A program made the position numbers and the translations under genes. From assembly GCA_947258905.1 (NCBI GenBank), contig CAMYKF010000257.1:1-19866 (forward strand): a stretch of DNA of 19,866 nt. Reading direction: 5' to 3'. Positions 1 to 7,849 of this stretch are shown piece by piece (position 1 is the stretch's first letter; each line of letters begins with the position of its first letter). The notes under the pieces were generated by a model. The model made no database searches. It was not told where the DNA came from and was given only the letters and a program-made list of their open reading frames with translations. The stretch is from an uncultured Pirellulaceae bacterium (lineage in GTDB: Bacteria > Planctomycetota > Planctomycetia > Pirellulales > Pirellulaceae).

Positions 1-602
1 ATGTTGATGAACATGCCCGGCCAGTAGGCCCCATCGGGTTCCTCCGTGCGATGGGGCGCCGTTTCCAACGCCACACGAAATGCAAAATGACAACCGGTTC
101 GGTTCTCCCATTGATCGATCGGTGGCAGCCAGACTCGCGTCACAATATTAGGTGTTTGCGAGACCGGTATCTTGCCCACGACCTGGGCGACGTTGGCGAT
201 GAAATCGTCCTGTTGTTGCTGGTACCCGGGGCGGCTGGAGCCGGTTCGCAAGCTGCGCAGGGCCAGCGCTCCCTGACTGCCGGGCAGCCCTCCGGGCGGT
301 GTGTCGACTCGTTGCACGAAATCCGGCTGTCCTCTTTTGGATCCTTCAAACCAGCGGCCGTTTTCGGAAGCGCCCAACGGCAAATTGCGCGACAACATCT
401 CGTCCTTGTCATTGGAGACCTTGGGCAGATTCGCCCGCCACGCCCAGGCAGGGTCTTCAAAATCGTCGCCCACCTGAGTCACTTGCTGCCCGGTTCCAGG
501 AACCACGGCCTGTCCCCGGGCAACGGCTGGCAACAGGACACAGGCCATCAGGGCGAAGGTCGGGAGACTGCGGCCGATGGCCGGTGCGAGCGTGCGTTTC
601 AT
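1..602 (-). CDS. Exported protein of unknown function, C-terminus cut by the window edge
   Basis: The minus strand is open from an ATG at 602 to the window edge, giving 200 codons with no stop, so the gene is partial. The N-terminus (MKRTLAPAIG...LLPAVARGQA, about 32 residues) is a Sec-type signal peptide with a basic start, a hydrophobic core and an AXA-like end, so the product should be exported. The mature part begins with a DDFEDPAWAW stretch and later has a Gln run (YQQQQDDF) and VTRVWLPPIDQWENRTG. A DDFED-type opening is common in secreted proteins with a lectin or jelly-roll fold, but I do not recognise the family. A GAAAGG ribosome site lies 6 bases before the start. The gene follows the 440-residue exported protein by 32 bp on the same strand, so the two are probably one operon. 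Reality of the gene is fairly sure; its function is unknown. Confidence 0.75.
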   Translation of the reverse strand, partial: MKRTLAPAIGRSLPTFALMACVLLPAVARGQAVVPGTGQQVTQVGDDFEDPAWAWRANLPKVSNDKDEMLSRNLPLGASENGRWFEGSKRGQPDFVQRVDTPPGGLPGSQGALALRSLRTGSSRPGYQQQQDDFIANVAQVVGKIPVSQTPNIVTRVWLPPIDQWENRTGCHFAFRVALETAPHRTEEPDGAYWPGMFIN

Positions 603-634
603 CGTAAACCTTTCACTGGGTTGTCGTATTTTTT

Positions 635-1957
635 CTAGCGTCTGCCAAAGATGCGGCGCCCCCGAGCGCGCCGCTGGTTCACCGGCGGCGTCGAGGCGGG
701 GCGCGTATTGTGGGCAACGGGCCGGGAGGGAATCAGTCGGTGGAAATCCGATTCGCCAAACACACGCCGCTCGTACAATCGCAAGGCATGCAAACTGTGC
801 CCCTTGGGCCCCACATCCAGATCATGCCCCGGAGCATTGAGCATCAGATTCACCAGATAATCGACGGCTTTCGTGACACGCGGGTCTTCCAGCCGGCGGT
901 CCGGCAGCGAAAATGCCAGCCATTCCAGAATGTGTCCGGTTGTATACAGTCGCAGTTTGGCATCGCGAGCATTGTCGCGTGTTTCCATCCAGCGGGTGCT
1001 GAAACTGCCGTCTGAATTTTGCAATTGCAACGCGTACTCGTGATAGTCGCTGATGAATTGCTCCGCCCGGCCGAAATGACCGTCCATGGGCTTGCCCTGT
1101 TCACGGCGGTGATGAATGGCGCGGCTGAGTCCCATCAGTCGATGGGTGCCGCCACAGGCCGCCCCGTTGATGGGCTGCGTCAGTTCCTCGGCAACCAGTC
1201 TGGCAATGCTCCATGATTCACCCTGGTTGTTTTGCCACGTGGCGTCCGAGTTGAGATAGTAGGACAACCCGATCAGCTTGAACGTCAGTTCGGTTCCAGC
1301 GCGACACGTGCGTGTTTCATATTGAATCAGGTCCTCGACCGTAAACTGGTGTCCGTCCACGGTCAACGGATGATCGGCAGCCACTTCGGCCTGGGCCAGC
1401 ATGGCCAGCAACTGGCCTTCGTGGCCCTGCACGCCGGGTCCTGAACGCGTCTGCAACTGGCCATTGACGACGTACAGGATACGCCGGTCGTCGCCGACAC
1501 CATTGGCGCACAGGTAGTCGGCCGCATTGACTATTCTGCCTCTCACCAGCACCGGAGTGTTACGTCCATAGGCGATCAGTCCGTGCATGATGCTCCACGG
1601 GCGCAGCACATCAGCATCGACATGTTTGGGATAGTAGATTGCCAGACAGCGGGCAATCGACTGTTTGCGCCACTTCTGTTCAGGGGTCAGCGATTTGACC
1701 GGCGCGACGCCCTCGACCGGGCCCGGCCCGGCGGATGGAGGTGTCTGCTCAGTCTCGATGGTCAGCCGGGTCCAGTCTGCCTCGAGATTGGTCCACCACG
1801 GCGAACCAATCTCGCTGTCGGTCAGTGTGATCGTGGATTTGTTCGTAGCAACCATGGCAGCGGGACCATCGGCCACGGTGCCCGGGAATCCGGTCGTCAA
1901 TCCGGGCAACAACAACAGGCTAATCAGGAACTGGCCGGGGAGACCGGAACAGGTCAT
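635..1957 (-). CDS. Exported protein, probable alpha/alpha-toroid (terpenoid-cyclase-like) fold
   Basis: This 440-residue protein starts at an ATG preceded by a strong GAGAGAAGG ribosome site. A hydrophobic N-terminus (FLISLLLLPGLTTGFPG) suggests export. The body from about residue 90 is helical. It carries short motifs such as GACGGTHRLMGLSRA and LQNSDGSFSTRW; the QxxDGSFxxxW pattern recalls QW-type repeats of alpha/alpha-toroid proteins (squalene-hopene cyclase-like or pectate-lyase-like barrels). I see no DxDD cyclase acid motif, so a terpene cyclase is not supported. The C-terminal 35 residues are basic and Pro/Arg-rich (ending RRARGRRIFGRR), which looks disordered. It is the first gene of a likely pair with the exported protein 32 bp downstream. 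Comparable proteins are widespread in planctomycetes as hypotheticals. The fold is inferred from motifs and the function is unknown. Confidence 0.75.
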   Translation of the reverse strand: MTCSGLPGQFLISLLLLPGLTTGFPGTVADGPAAMVATNKSTITLTDSEIGSPWWTNLEADWTRLTIETEQTPPSAGPGPVEGVAPVKSLTPEQKWRKQSIARCLAIYYPKHVDADVLRPWSIMHGLIAYGRNTPVLVRGRIVNAADYLCANGVGDDRRILYVVNGQLQTRSGPGVQGHEGQLLAMLAQAEVAADHPLTVDGHQFTVEDLIQYETRTCRAGTELTFKLIGLSYYLNSDATWQNNQGESWSIARLVAEELTQPINGAACGGTHRLMGLSRAIHHRREQGKPMDGHFGRAEQFISDYHEYALQLQNSDGSFSTRWMETRDNARDAKLRLYTTGHILEWLAFSLPDRRLEDPRVTKAVDYLVNLMLNAPGHDLDVGPKGHSLHALRLYERRVFGESDFHRLIPSRPVAHNTRPASTPPVNQRRARGRRIFGRR

Positions 1958-2336
1958 GCGTGAGATCCTTCTCTCGCACCGGCGCGGTGGCCGGCAAGCG
2001 GGTCAAGCGACAAGAAATGCGGGATTCACTGGAGCGCGGTGTCCAGGTCACGAATTGTCTGTCGTATCGGTCGTCAGGACAGGGATGAACAGATTCCGGG
2101 GCCAGGTACCGAATACAACGAATTGACCGATCGACGCAAACGCATGGGCACCGCCCGATCGACCAAAAGAGTTTCACGCGGCAACTGACACAATCGTGAT
2201 GACCCGACGGCAGGGATTCCCGCACCGCTGGATCTGGAACAATCGCTACGACGCGACGGGAGTCCCGGCAGTGGGACGGGTCGGGAGACGTCGGGAGACC
2301 CGCCCACAACGATTGAGGGAGACCCGCCCCATAACG
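1958..2336. other. Intergenic region, 379 bp, with a 3' hairpin and direct repeat
   Basis: No credible gene is seen here; the open frames crossing it have no ribosome site and shadow neighbouring genes. It should hold the promoter of the exported-protein pair to its left, but I cannot pick clear -35/-10 boxes. Near the right end, just past the stop of the DUF4345-like gene, CGGGTC (2277-2282) can pair with GACCCG (2297-2302). The 13-mer GGGAGACCCGCCC occurs twice (2293-2305 and 2317-2329). These could be part of a transcription end, though no T-run follows. Confidence 0.5.
2293..2329. repeat. Direct repeat of a 13-mer downstream of the DUF4345-like gene
   Basis: GGGAGACCCGCCC occurs at 2293-2305 and again at 2317-2329, a 24-base spacing, and a truncated copy (GGGAGAC) lies at 2283-2289. 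The three copies begin a few bases beyond the stop of the DUF4345-like gene. The spacing and position are seen directly. The role is unknown; it may be debris of a small repeat family or part of a 3' untranslated structure. Confidence 0.5.
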
Positions 2337-2738
2337 CTAGGCACTTCTCCAAGCGACAGGTTCCGGGCGGACAAAGTACAACACGGCCAGCCCGGCCAGA
2401 AATATCAACCACTCGCTGATCGCCAGATTGCGGGTCATGGGCTCGAATTCGGAAAACCGGAACAGCGACCAGGTGCGAAACAGGACCAGCGAACCATGGA
2501 TCAAGACGCAGGCAACTAGCAGAGGAGTTGTCCAGTCCGGACGCAGCCACGGCAGTAAAAACATCAGGGCCATGCCGAATTCGAGACCGCCATAAACCGT
2601 TACGAACTCGGCCAGGCCCGAACCACCCTTGAGCTGAAACCCGACCTTGTCGGATGTTATTTGCGGCTGCAGCGAACACCAGATCGCCAGAGCAAGATAG
2701 AGCAGGCCGACGATGGACAGGAAAATGCGGGCGATCAT
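2337..2738 (-). CDS. Small four-helix membrane protein, DUF4345-like
   Basis: The product is 133 residues with four predicted membrane helices: about residues 3-22, 43-64, 71-88 and 105-124. The spacing and the central GLAEFVTVYGGLEFGMALMFLLPW stretch (a glycine-rich segment followed by GxxxG-like packing) match DUF4345-type integral membrane proteins, whose biochemical role is not established. The start codon lies 8 bases from the edge of a large palindrome and has no clear ribosome site, so translation may depend on that structure or on the upstream message. It is the last gene of the minus-strand group that includes the pterin dehydratase. The function is unknown and the family call is by eye. 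Confidence 0.75.
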   Translation of the reverse strand: MIARIFLSIVGLLYLALAIWCSLQPQITSDKVGFQLKGGSGLAEFVTVYGGLEFGMALMFLLPWLRPDWTTPLLVACVLIHGSLVLFRTWSLFRFSEFEPMTRNLAISEWLIFLAGLAVLYFVRPEPVAWRSA

Positions 2739-2746
2739 GGATTTCG

Positions 2747-2812
2747 GTAGCGGTGGCTTTCAGCCGCCGATCTTCTACACAGCGGGATACGGCGGCTGGA
2801 AGCCACCGCTAC
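2747..2812. repeat. REP-like palindrome (23-bp arms, 20-bp loop)
   Basis: The left arm (2747-2769, GTAGCGGTGGCTTTC...) and right arm (2790-2812, ...GGAAGCCACCGCTAC) are inverted copies of 23 bases with a single mismatch (T against C in the centre). The 20-base loop spans 2770-2789. It lies between the end of the pterin dehydratase gene and the start of the DUF4345-like gene. GC-rich palindromes of this type occur in many copies between genes in planctomycete genomes as I recall, comparable to REP/BIME elements. In RNA it would form a very stable hairpin that could end or attenuate the transcript, or shield the downstream start. Confidence 0.8.
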
Positions 2813-2836
2813 ATTTCTGCGGGCAGCACACAAAAT

Positions 2837-3196
2837 CTAACCGGTTTCCACATCCAGCTCGTCGATTTTAGCGGCGAGGATGAAGTCGTTTTCGCTGAGA
2901 CCGCCAATGGCGTGCGTCCAGATCTCGATCCATACGTCACGATAATTCTCGACGTGCAGATCCGGATGATGGGCTTCGCTCTCGGCGACGTCGCACACCT
3001 GTTTGAAAAACTCGATAGCGGCCACGAAGTTTTTGACTTGCCAGTTTTTTCGAATGCGCTTGCCCTCGTGGGTCAATTCCCAGCCCTTCAGTTTGGCCAG
3101 CTGTTGCTGGGCCTCGGGCAGCGGACAGGCGTCCAAGCCGCCTTCACAAGGTTCGCATTTTTTTTTGGTGAGCTGTTCGCTGGTCTGGATTTCCAT
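2837..3196 (-). CDS. phhB: Pterin-4a-carbinolamine dehydratase
   Basis: The protein (119 residues) dehydrates 4a-hydroxytetrahydrobiopterin to quinonoid dihydrobiopterin, recycling the cofactor of aromatic amino-acid hydroxylases. In bacteria without those enzymes, homologues may act on molybdopterin-related or folate-related pterins. The family signature is clear: EAHHPDLHVENY at residues 74-85 with the paired catalytic histidines H76 and H77, then the third histidine H95 in WIEIWTHAIGGLSENDF. A KKCEPCEGG motif (C14, C17) near the N-terminus is typical of many bacterial members. The length matches the family. An AAGGAA ribosome site lies just before the ATG. It follows the HD-hydrolase gene by 23 bp, and no phenylalanine hydroxylase is in the window. 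Confidence 0.93.
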   Translation of the reverse strand: MEIQTSEQLTKKKCEPCEGGLDACPLPEAQQQLAKLKGWELTHEGKRIRKNWQVKNFVAAIEFFKQVCDVAESEAHHPDLHVENYRDVWIEIWTHAIGGLSENDFILAAKIDELDVETG

Positions 3197-3219
3197 GGAA
3201 GTTCCTTGTGCTATCGGGT

Positions 3220-3798
3220 TCAGGGTTCAGACGGCTGGGCTTCGAGTTTCAATTCCGCGGCATTTTTCTGCAAGGCTTCGATCACGAACTGGATGTGTTC
3301 ATTCAGATCCACATCGAAATCCTCGGCCCCCCGGACAATGTCCTCGCGATTGACGGCGGCCGCGAAACTCTTTTGTTTCATTTTTTTGCGCACGCTTTTG
3401 GCCTTCATGCCGTGAATGCCCTCGGGCCGCACGTAGGCGCAGGCCGTAATAAATCCGCACAACTCGTCGCAAGCGTACAGTGCTTTGTCCAGCAGCGAAA
3501 CACGCGGGGCTTCCTCGATGTAATCGGTGTGCGACTTGATGGCGTAGATCACCTCCTCGGGATAGCCGCGTTCGGCGAGTATTCTGGATCCCTGCAGGGG
3601 ATGGTCCGGCGGGTTGGGCCACTTTTCATAGTCGAAGTCATGCAGCAGCCCGACGATGGACCATTTCTCGACATCCTGATCGAGTTTGCGGGCGTAAGCC
3701 GCCATGGCCGTTTCCACGGCCAGCATGTGACGACGCAGACTGTCATTCTGCGTGTACTCGCACATCAAATCGTAACTGGCCTGGCGATCGGGGTTCAT
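3220..3798 (-). CDS. HD-domain metal-dependent phosphohydrolase
   Basis: The product is 192 residues. Metal-binding HD-superfamily residues are visible: H24 (LRRHMLAVE), H53-D54 (GLLHDFDYEKWP), H66 (PPDHPLQGS), H90 (KSHTDY) and a later D111 (YACDEL). This arrangement fits small HDIG-type hydrolases, whose usual substrates are nucleotides or other phosphate esters; the substrate here is unknown. I chose the ATG at 3798 over the TTG one codon earlier because it overlaps the stop of the TPR gene by one base (TGATG), which suggests translational coupling. There is no clear ribosome site of its own. The C-terminus (residues about 125-192) is mixed helical and may form a lid. Confidence 0.85.
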   Translation of the reverse strand: MNPDRQASYDLMCEYTQNDSLRRHMLAVETAMAAYARKLDQDVEKWSIVGLLHDFDYEKWPNPPDHPLQGSRILAERGYPEEVIYAIKSHTDYIEEAPRVSLLDKALYACDELCGFITACAYVRPEGIHGMKAKSVRKKMKQKSFAAAVNREDIVRGAEDFDVDLNEHIQFVIEALQKNAAELKLEAQPSEP

Positions 3799-5549
3799 CA
3801 ACGCAGCACACCGTCGTCTTTTTCCAGCTTCTTGCCATCGTCGTCATCGTCGTCATCGGCGTCGTCGTCGTCGTCGTCACCGTCGTCGTCGTCACCGTCG
3901 TCGTCGTCGGCGTCGGCGGCGTCATCATCGGCGTCGTCCTCCTCCTGTTCTTGTTCCTTGTCTTCGCCTTCATTCTCGCGGATCGGTTCACCGCGTCTGA
4001 AACTGGCAAGTTCCTTGGCGAGGTCTTCGGCCTGACGGCCCGGTTCGGCCAATTCGACGGACTTTTCGGACCACTTGATGGCGGTTTCGAAATCGCCGGT
4101 TTCGGCGTAGGCGGCGGCCAGCGTACTGAGGATGTGGGCCTCGCCGTATTCGGTCAATTCACAGGCCTTGAGCGCCAGTTCGACGGCCCGCGATCCGTCC
4201 CGCAGTTCATCGACGGTCGACGTGGCCAGCACCCAGGCCAGATTATTCAGAACTCCATCGTCGGCGTCATCAATGGCCAGGGCAGCTTCATAATCGGCGA
4301 GGGCCAGTTCGTGTTCGCCGGTCGACAGCCGCGCGTCACCGCGACCACGCAGAGCCCGCTCATCGTCGGGATCCTCGCGTAGCAAGCGGTCGTAGATGCT
4401 GATCGCCTTTTCCGGCTGATCGGCGCTGTTGTACAGCATGGCCAGCGAATTCTGGAAGGATGGTTCGCCCGGGATCTCATTGACCAGCATTTGCATATCC
4501 TCGATGGCCGGTTCGTAATCCTCCATCGCGGCATAGATAAAGCTGCGCAGATAAATCGCCCGCACACTGCCTTGCTGGAACGTGAGAATCTTTTCCACAT
4601 CCCCGAGGGCCTCTTCATACTGTTGCTTGGTGTAGTAGACATTGGCCCGCACCATCAGGGCATCCGAGTCACGCGGGTTCAGTTCGATGGCCTTGGAGAC
4701 GTCGGCCAGCGCTTCGTCGTCCTTGTCATCGGCCAGATAGATTTCGCCCCGCAGGCTGTAGGCCATCGGAACATCGGGATTGACTTCAATCGCCCGACTG
4801 ACGGCCTTGAGCGCCATTTCCGATTGTTCCTCGTCGCGCAAGGTACGGGCCAGCAAAATCAGTTCCAGCGTGTTGTTCTCCTCGGCCTGGGCCAGCGCGG
4901 CAAAGTCGTCGATGGCCTTTTCGAACTCCTCCTCTTCCACATACATGCGGCCACGCACACGCAGGGCCAGCGAATTGTCCGGGTCGATTTCCAGAGCCTG
5001 TTCGATATCCGCGCGACGCTGATCCATGTCGTCGTTGGTCTGGGCGCGAAAAATCAGGGCCATGGCCCGTTGCTTGGGATTGTCCTCGGAAAACTCGAGT
5101 GTTTTCTCGATGGCCTGGGTCACGGCATCCTCGTCGCCTCCCTCCAGCAAGTTGAACCGCGCGATCATCATCCAGGCATCGGTTTTTTCAGGCACAAGTT
5201 CTACCGCTTTTTCCAGCCTCTCCAGCGCCTGTTGCCTGAGGAATTTCCAGCGCCGGTCCGGACGCGGCGAGAAGACCCTTTCGGAAAGCAATTTGGCATG
5301 CTCGTAACAGGCACTGGCCCAAAGTTGTTTGGCGGTCTGCTCCGACTCCTCTTCCAGTCCCTTTTCGATGGCTTCCTCGCACAGATCCGCGACCTTGTCA
5401 AAGTCACGCGGCGTATCCGCAGACAGTTTCAGTTCCACTGCCTCATCGAGCAGGCCTTCGCCTTCGTTCTTTTCATCCTGGGCCAGAACGGCTGGCGCCA
5501 AAACAAACACCAGCATGAATATTGTGATTCCGGTTTTCAGCAAACGCAT
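3798..5549 (-). CDS. Exported TPR-repeat protein with an Asp/Glu-rich tail
   Basis: The frame is open from 5663, but I place the start at the ATG at 5549. It has a GGGAGA ribosome site and begins a clean signal peptide (MRLLKTGITIFMLVFVLAPAVLAQ, written as residues 1-24), giving 583 residues. Residues about 60-520 are a run of tetratricopeptide repeats, with units such as ALEIDPDNSLALRVRGRMY, AIELNPRDSDALMVRANVYY and ALAIDDADDGVLNNLAWVLA. Such arrays form superhelical scaffolds for protein binding. The last 57 or so residues are extremely acidic, with Asp runs broken by Ala and Gly, encoded by a GAC/GAT triplet repeat. The tail could bind calcium or act as a solubility tether. It leads a coupled group with the HD hydrolase. 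The partner of the scaffold is unknown. Confidence 0.85.
   Translation of the reverse strand: MRLLKTGITIFMLVFVLAPAVLAQDEKNEGEGLLDEAVELKLSADTPRDFDKVADLCEEAIEKGLEEESEQTAKQLWASACYEHAKLLSERVFSPRPDRRWKFLRQQALERLEKAVELVPEKTDAWMMIARFNLLEGGDEDAVTQAIEKTLEFSEDNPKQRAMALIFRAQTNDDMDQRRADIEQALEIDPDNSLALRVRGRMYVEEEEFEKAIDDFAALAQAEENNTLELILLARTLRDEEQSEMALKAVSRAIEVNPDVPMAYSLRGEIYLADDKDDEALADVSKAIELNPRDSDALMVRANVYYTKQQYEEALGDVEKILTFQQGSVRAIYLRSFIYAAMEDYEPAIEDMQMLVNEIPGEPSFQNSLAMLYNSADQPEKAISIYDRLLREDPDDERALRGRGDARLSTGEHELALADYEAALAIDDADDGVLNNLAWVLATSTVDELRDGSRAVELALKACELTEYGEAHILSTLAAAYAETGDFETAIKWSEKSVELAEPGRQAEDLAKELASFRRGEPIRENEGEDKEQEQEEDDADDDAADADDDDGDDDDGDDDDDDADDDDDDDGKKLEKDDGVLR
3838..3939. repeat. GTC/GAC trinucleotide repeat encoding the acidic tail
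   Basis: On the plus strand this stretch is almost entirely GTC triplets with interspersed ATC, ACC and GGC triplets. Read on the minus strand it is GAC/GAT/GCC, that is Asp with some Ala and Gly. It lies wholly inside the 3' end of the TPR gene. Triplet runs keep frame when they expand or contract, so tail length may vary between strains. Confidence 0.8.
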
Positions 5550-5819
5550 GACTTCTCCCGTTGAGGCAAGCAAGGAATTCGCGAACACATAGTCGGTCTG
5601 AGCATCGCCGCGAATCAAAATTCTATTCGATTTGGTGAATCGAGAAAACGTGTAGATTTGCACGCTCGACCGTCTGGCGACCGGCCAGCGGGGGCGGCCA
5701 CCTGGGCCAGCGGATTCCGGTTATGCCGGCAAATTGCGATTTTCGGCAGCCGGCTGCCGGTCAGCGATAACCTATGTTTTCGCAGTCCTTTTCCGTTTTC
5801 CCTTCCGATCATCGCAACT
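5550..5819. promoter_or_regulatory. Divergent promoter region between the TPR gene and the secA-like gene
   Basis: About 270 bp separates the chosen starts of the two divergent genes, so promoters for both should lie here. The plus-strand frame of the secA-like gene stays open back to a TTG at 5658, but the peptide it would add resembles no SecA N-terminus. I cannot assign -35/-10 boxes with confidence. A perfect 16-bp palindrome lies inside (5744-5759). Confidence 0.45.
5744..5759. promoter_or_regulatory. Perfect 16-bp palindrome, possible operator
   Basis: CGGCAGCCGGCTGCCG reads the same on both strands. It lies 60 bases before the chosen secA-like start and about 195 bases before the TPR gene start. 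A symmetric site there could bind a dimeric regulator controlling the secretion genes, but GC-rich palindromes of this size also arise by chance. The symmetry is seen; the role is inferred. Confidence 0.3.
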
Positions 5820-7751
5820 GTGTCAGCCACTGCCACCCACGACACTGCCTCCCTGTTCTCCGACGGCTGCACCGCGCAACAGCGTTCCGCTGCGCTGGAC
5901 GAATTCGTGACGGCCGTGCGTGGCATTGAGGCACATCTGGGAACGGTGCCGGCGGCTCGCTTGCGCGAGGATTTCCTGCAGATGCGACAGGCAGCATCAC
6001 CGGCCAACCGGGCGGACATGCTGGAAGAATTTGTTTGTGCGGCAGCTTACGGCGCCGAGGCAATACGCAGGACTATGGGATTTCGCCTGCATGACGTACA
6101 AATCCGCGGCGCTCTGGCAGCCGCCAGTGGCGCGATCCTCGAAATGCAAACGGGCGAAGGCAAGACCGTGGTGTGCGGACTGACCGCGCTAATCCGCTCG
6201 ATCTTCGACCAGTCCGTGCATGTCGCGACCACCAATGATTACCTCGCCGAACGCGATCACCAGTCGATGTGCGGTGTGTTTCGCGTGTTGGGAACTTCTT
6301 CTGCGGTAATTCGCCTGGGAACCCGCGCGGCCGAAACCCGGGCTGCCTATCGCAAAAACATCACCTATGGTCCGGGGTACCTGTTTGGTTTTGACTATCT
6401 CAAGGACCAGATTCGCTTGCGTGACGAAGAATCGTTGACGCTGGGCCGCGATGTGCTGATGTCGATCAACGGGCGTGATCTCGCCGACGAGCTTGCCCAG
6501 CACGTTCATCAGACGATTATCGTGGACGAAGCCGACAGTGTATTGATCGACGAATCGACGACGCCGTTGATTCTGAGCGGCGGCATGGACCCGTCAATCA
6601 GTCCGCAAGTCGTTTACGGATACCGGCAAGCCTGTCGGGTGGCGGGACAAATGCTTCCGCAAAAAGACTTCACACTCGACCTCGTGGAACGAACCGTGGA
6701 ATTGACTGACGCCGGGATGAAGTTGATCCACGAGGAGCTGGCGGTGCTGGGACGCATGGACCTGAGAAGACCGTGGCCGGTGTATATCAAGAACGCGCTG
6801 TATGCAGCTCATCTGCTGGTCCGCGATGAACATTACGTCGTTGAGGACGGGCAGATCAAGCTCGTCGACCAGAACACGGGCCGTATCTTCGAGGACCGCA
6901 CCTTGCGGGGCGGATTGCATCAGGCCGTGCAGGCCCGGGAAGACGTGGAGATCGAACCGCCCAATCGCACTCTGGCTCGCATTACCCGACAACGTTTTTT
7001 CAAGCTGTATGACGTGATCTGTGGTATGACCGGAACCGCCGCGGGCAGTCAGCAAGAACTGGAATACTTCTACCATTCGCCTGTGGTGGCACTGGAACCG
7101 AATCAGCCTTGCCTGCGTATCGAATTTCCGGAGCGGTTCTTTGACTCGTGGGAATCAAAACTGAGAGCCATCGCCGGGGATGTGCGGATGCGTGCCCCGG
7201 GCCGGCAGCCGATTTTGATCGGTACTCGCACGATTCGCGAGAGCTGGATGGTGGCCGAGGCACTGCACCAAATCGGTATTGAGTGCCTCATTCTCAATGG
7301 CGTGCAGGATGCCGAAGAAGCGGATATTGTCAGCCGGGCAGGGCAGTGCGGCGCGATTACTATCGCCACCAACATGGCGGGTCGCGGTACGGATATCAAG
7401 TTGTCCGCAGAGGCCAGGCAGCTCGGCGGTTTGCACGTGATTTGCACCCAGCGTCACACGTCGCGACGCATCGACCGGCAACTGGCCGGACGATCGGCGC
7501 GTCAGGGCGATCCCGGATCGGTGCAGTTCTTTGTCTCCGCCGACGATGATCTGTTCGCCCGGCAAGGCAGGGCGCTGGCGGCAAGAATTCTCCGTTCCGC
7601 GGGTCCGGATGGTGAGAGTCGCACTGATTTTTCCGGCCAGGTTGAACGGTTACAGGGAAAAATTGAACGAGAGCAATTTGAACTGCGACGTAGACTTGTG
7701 CGGCATGATGGCTGGCTGGACCAGATTCGTGAAACGATGGCTGCCGACTAG
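5820..7751 (+). CDS. Accessory SecA-like translocation ATPase lacking the C-terminal domains
   Basis: SecA is the cytosolic ATPase that drives proteins through SecYEG. Numbered from the GTG at 5820 (643 residues), this protein shows the helicase-type motor: GEGKT Walker A (112-116), TNDYLAERD, the DEAD-like box VDEADS (D236, E237), a preprotein-binding region with GLHQAVQAREDVEI, GMTGTA, NMAGRGTDIKL (GRGTD at 521-525) and GRSARQGDPGS with R558 and R561. It ends soon after the second nucleotide-binding domain with a short helical stretch (ERLQGKIEREQFELRRRL). The helical wing, most of the scaffold and the zinc-binding tail of housekeeping SecA (about 840-900 residues) are therefore absent. The start is uncertain: the frame opens at a TTG at 5658, and no in-frame ATG precedes the conserved part. 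It leads the HlyD/M50/PilZ genes, so a role in exporting the giant adhesin is inferred. Confidence 0.85.
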   Translation: MSATATHDTASLFSDGCTAQQRSAALDEFVTAVRGIEAHLGTVPAARLREDFLQMRQAASPANRADMLEEFVCAAAYGAEAIRRTMGFRLHDVQIRGALAAASGAILEMQTGEGKTVVCGLTALIRSIFDQSVHVATTNDYLAERDHQSMCGVFRVLGTSSAVIRLGTRAAETRAAYRKNITYGPGYLFGFDYLKDQIRLRDEESLTLGRDVLMSINGRDLADELAQHVHQTIIVDEADSVLIDESTTPLILSGGMDPSISPQVVYGYRQACRVAGQMLPQKDFTLDLVERTVELTDAGMKLIHEELAVLGRMDLRRPWPVYIKNALYAAHLLVRDEHYVVEDGQIKLVDQNTGRIFEDRTLRGGLHQAVQAREDVEIEPPNRTLARITRQRFFKLYDVICGMTGTAAGSQQELEYFYHSPVVALEPNQPCLRIEFPERFFDSWESKLRAIAGDVRMRAPGRQPILIGTRTIRESWMVAEALHQIGIECLILNGVQDAEEADIVSRAGQCGAITIATNMAGRGTDIKLSAEARQLGGLHVICTQRHTSRRIDRQLAGRSARQGDPGSVQFFVSADDDLFARQGRALAARILRSAGPDGESRTDFSGQVERLQGKIEREQFELRRRLVRHDGWLDQIRETMAAD

Positions 7752-7849
7752 CTACCTCTGCCGACCCACGCCCCCAAACGTGTCAGGTTCCTTGCCGCTG
7801 AGAATACTGACTGGTTCCGTATCCTGGAAGACTACCGGTCAAGTCCATC

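Noticed and set aside
51..638. Plus-strand open frame of 195 codons at the left end
   Set aside because: It is antisense to the partial exported protein, which has a signal peptide and ribosome site.
635..1957. Squalene-hopene or other terpene cyclase
   Set aside because: QW-like motifs are present but no DxDD catalytic motif, and the protein appears exported and too short.
2074..2679. Minus-strand open frame of 201 codons overlapping the DUF4345-like gene
   Set aside because: It overlaps a better gene with four membrane helices on the same strand and has no family resemblance or ribosome site.
3838..3939. CRISPR array
   Set aside because: The repeats are triplets in frame within a coding region, with no spacer-repeat structure.
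4491..5564. Plus-strand open frame antisense to the TPR gene (357 codons)
   Set aside because: The opposite strand encodes clear TPR repeats with signal peptide and ribosome site; this frame mirrors them.
5820..7751. Housekeeping SecA
   Set aside because: The C-terminal scaffold, wing and zinc-binding tail are missing and the neighbours are adaptor genes, so it is more likely an accessory paralogue.
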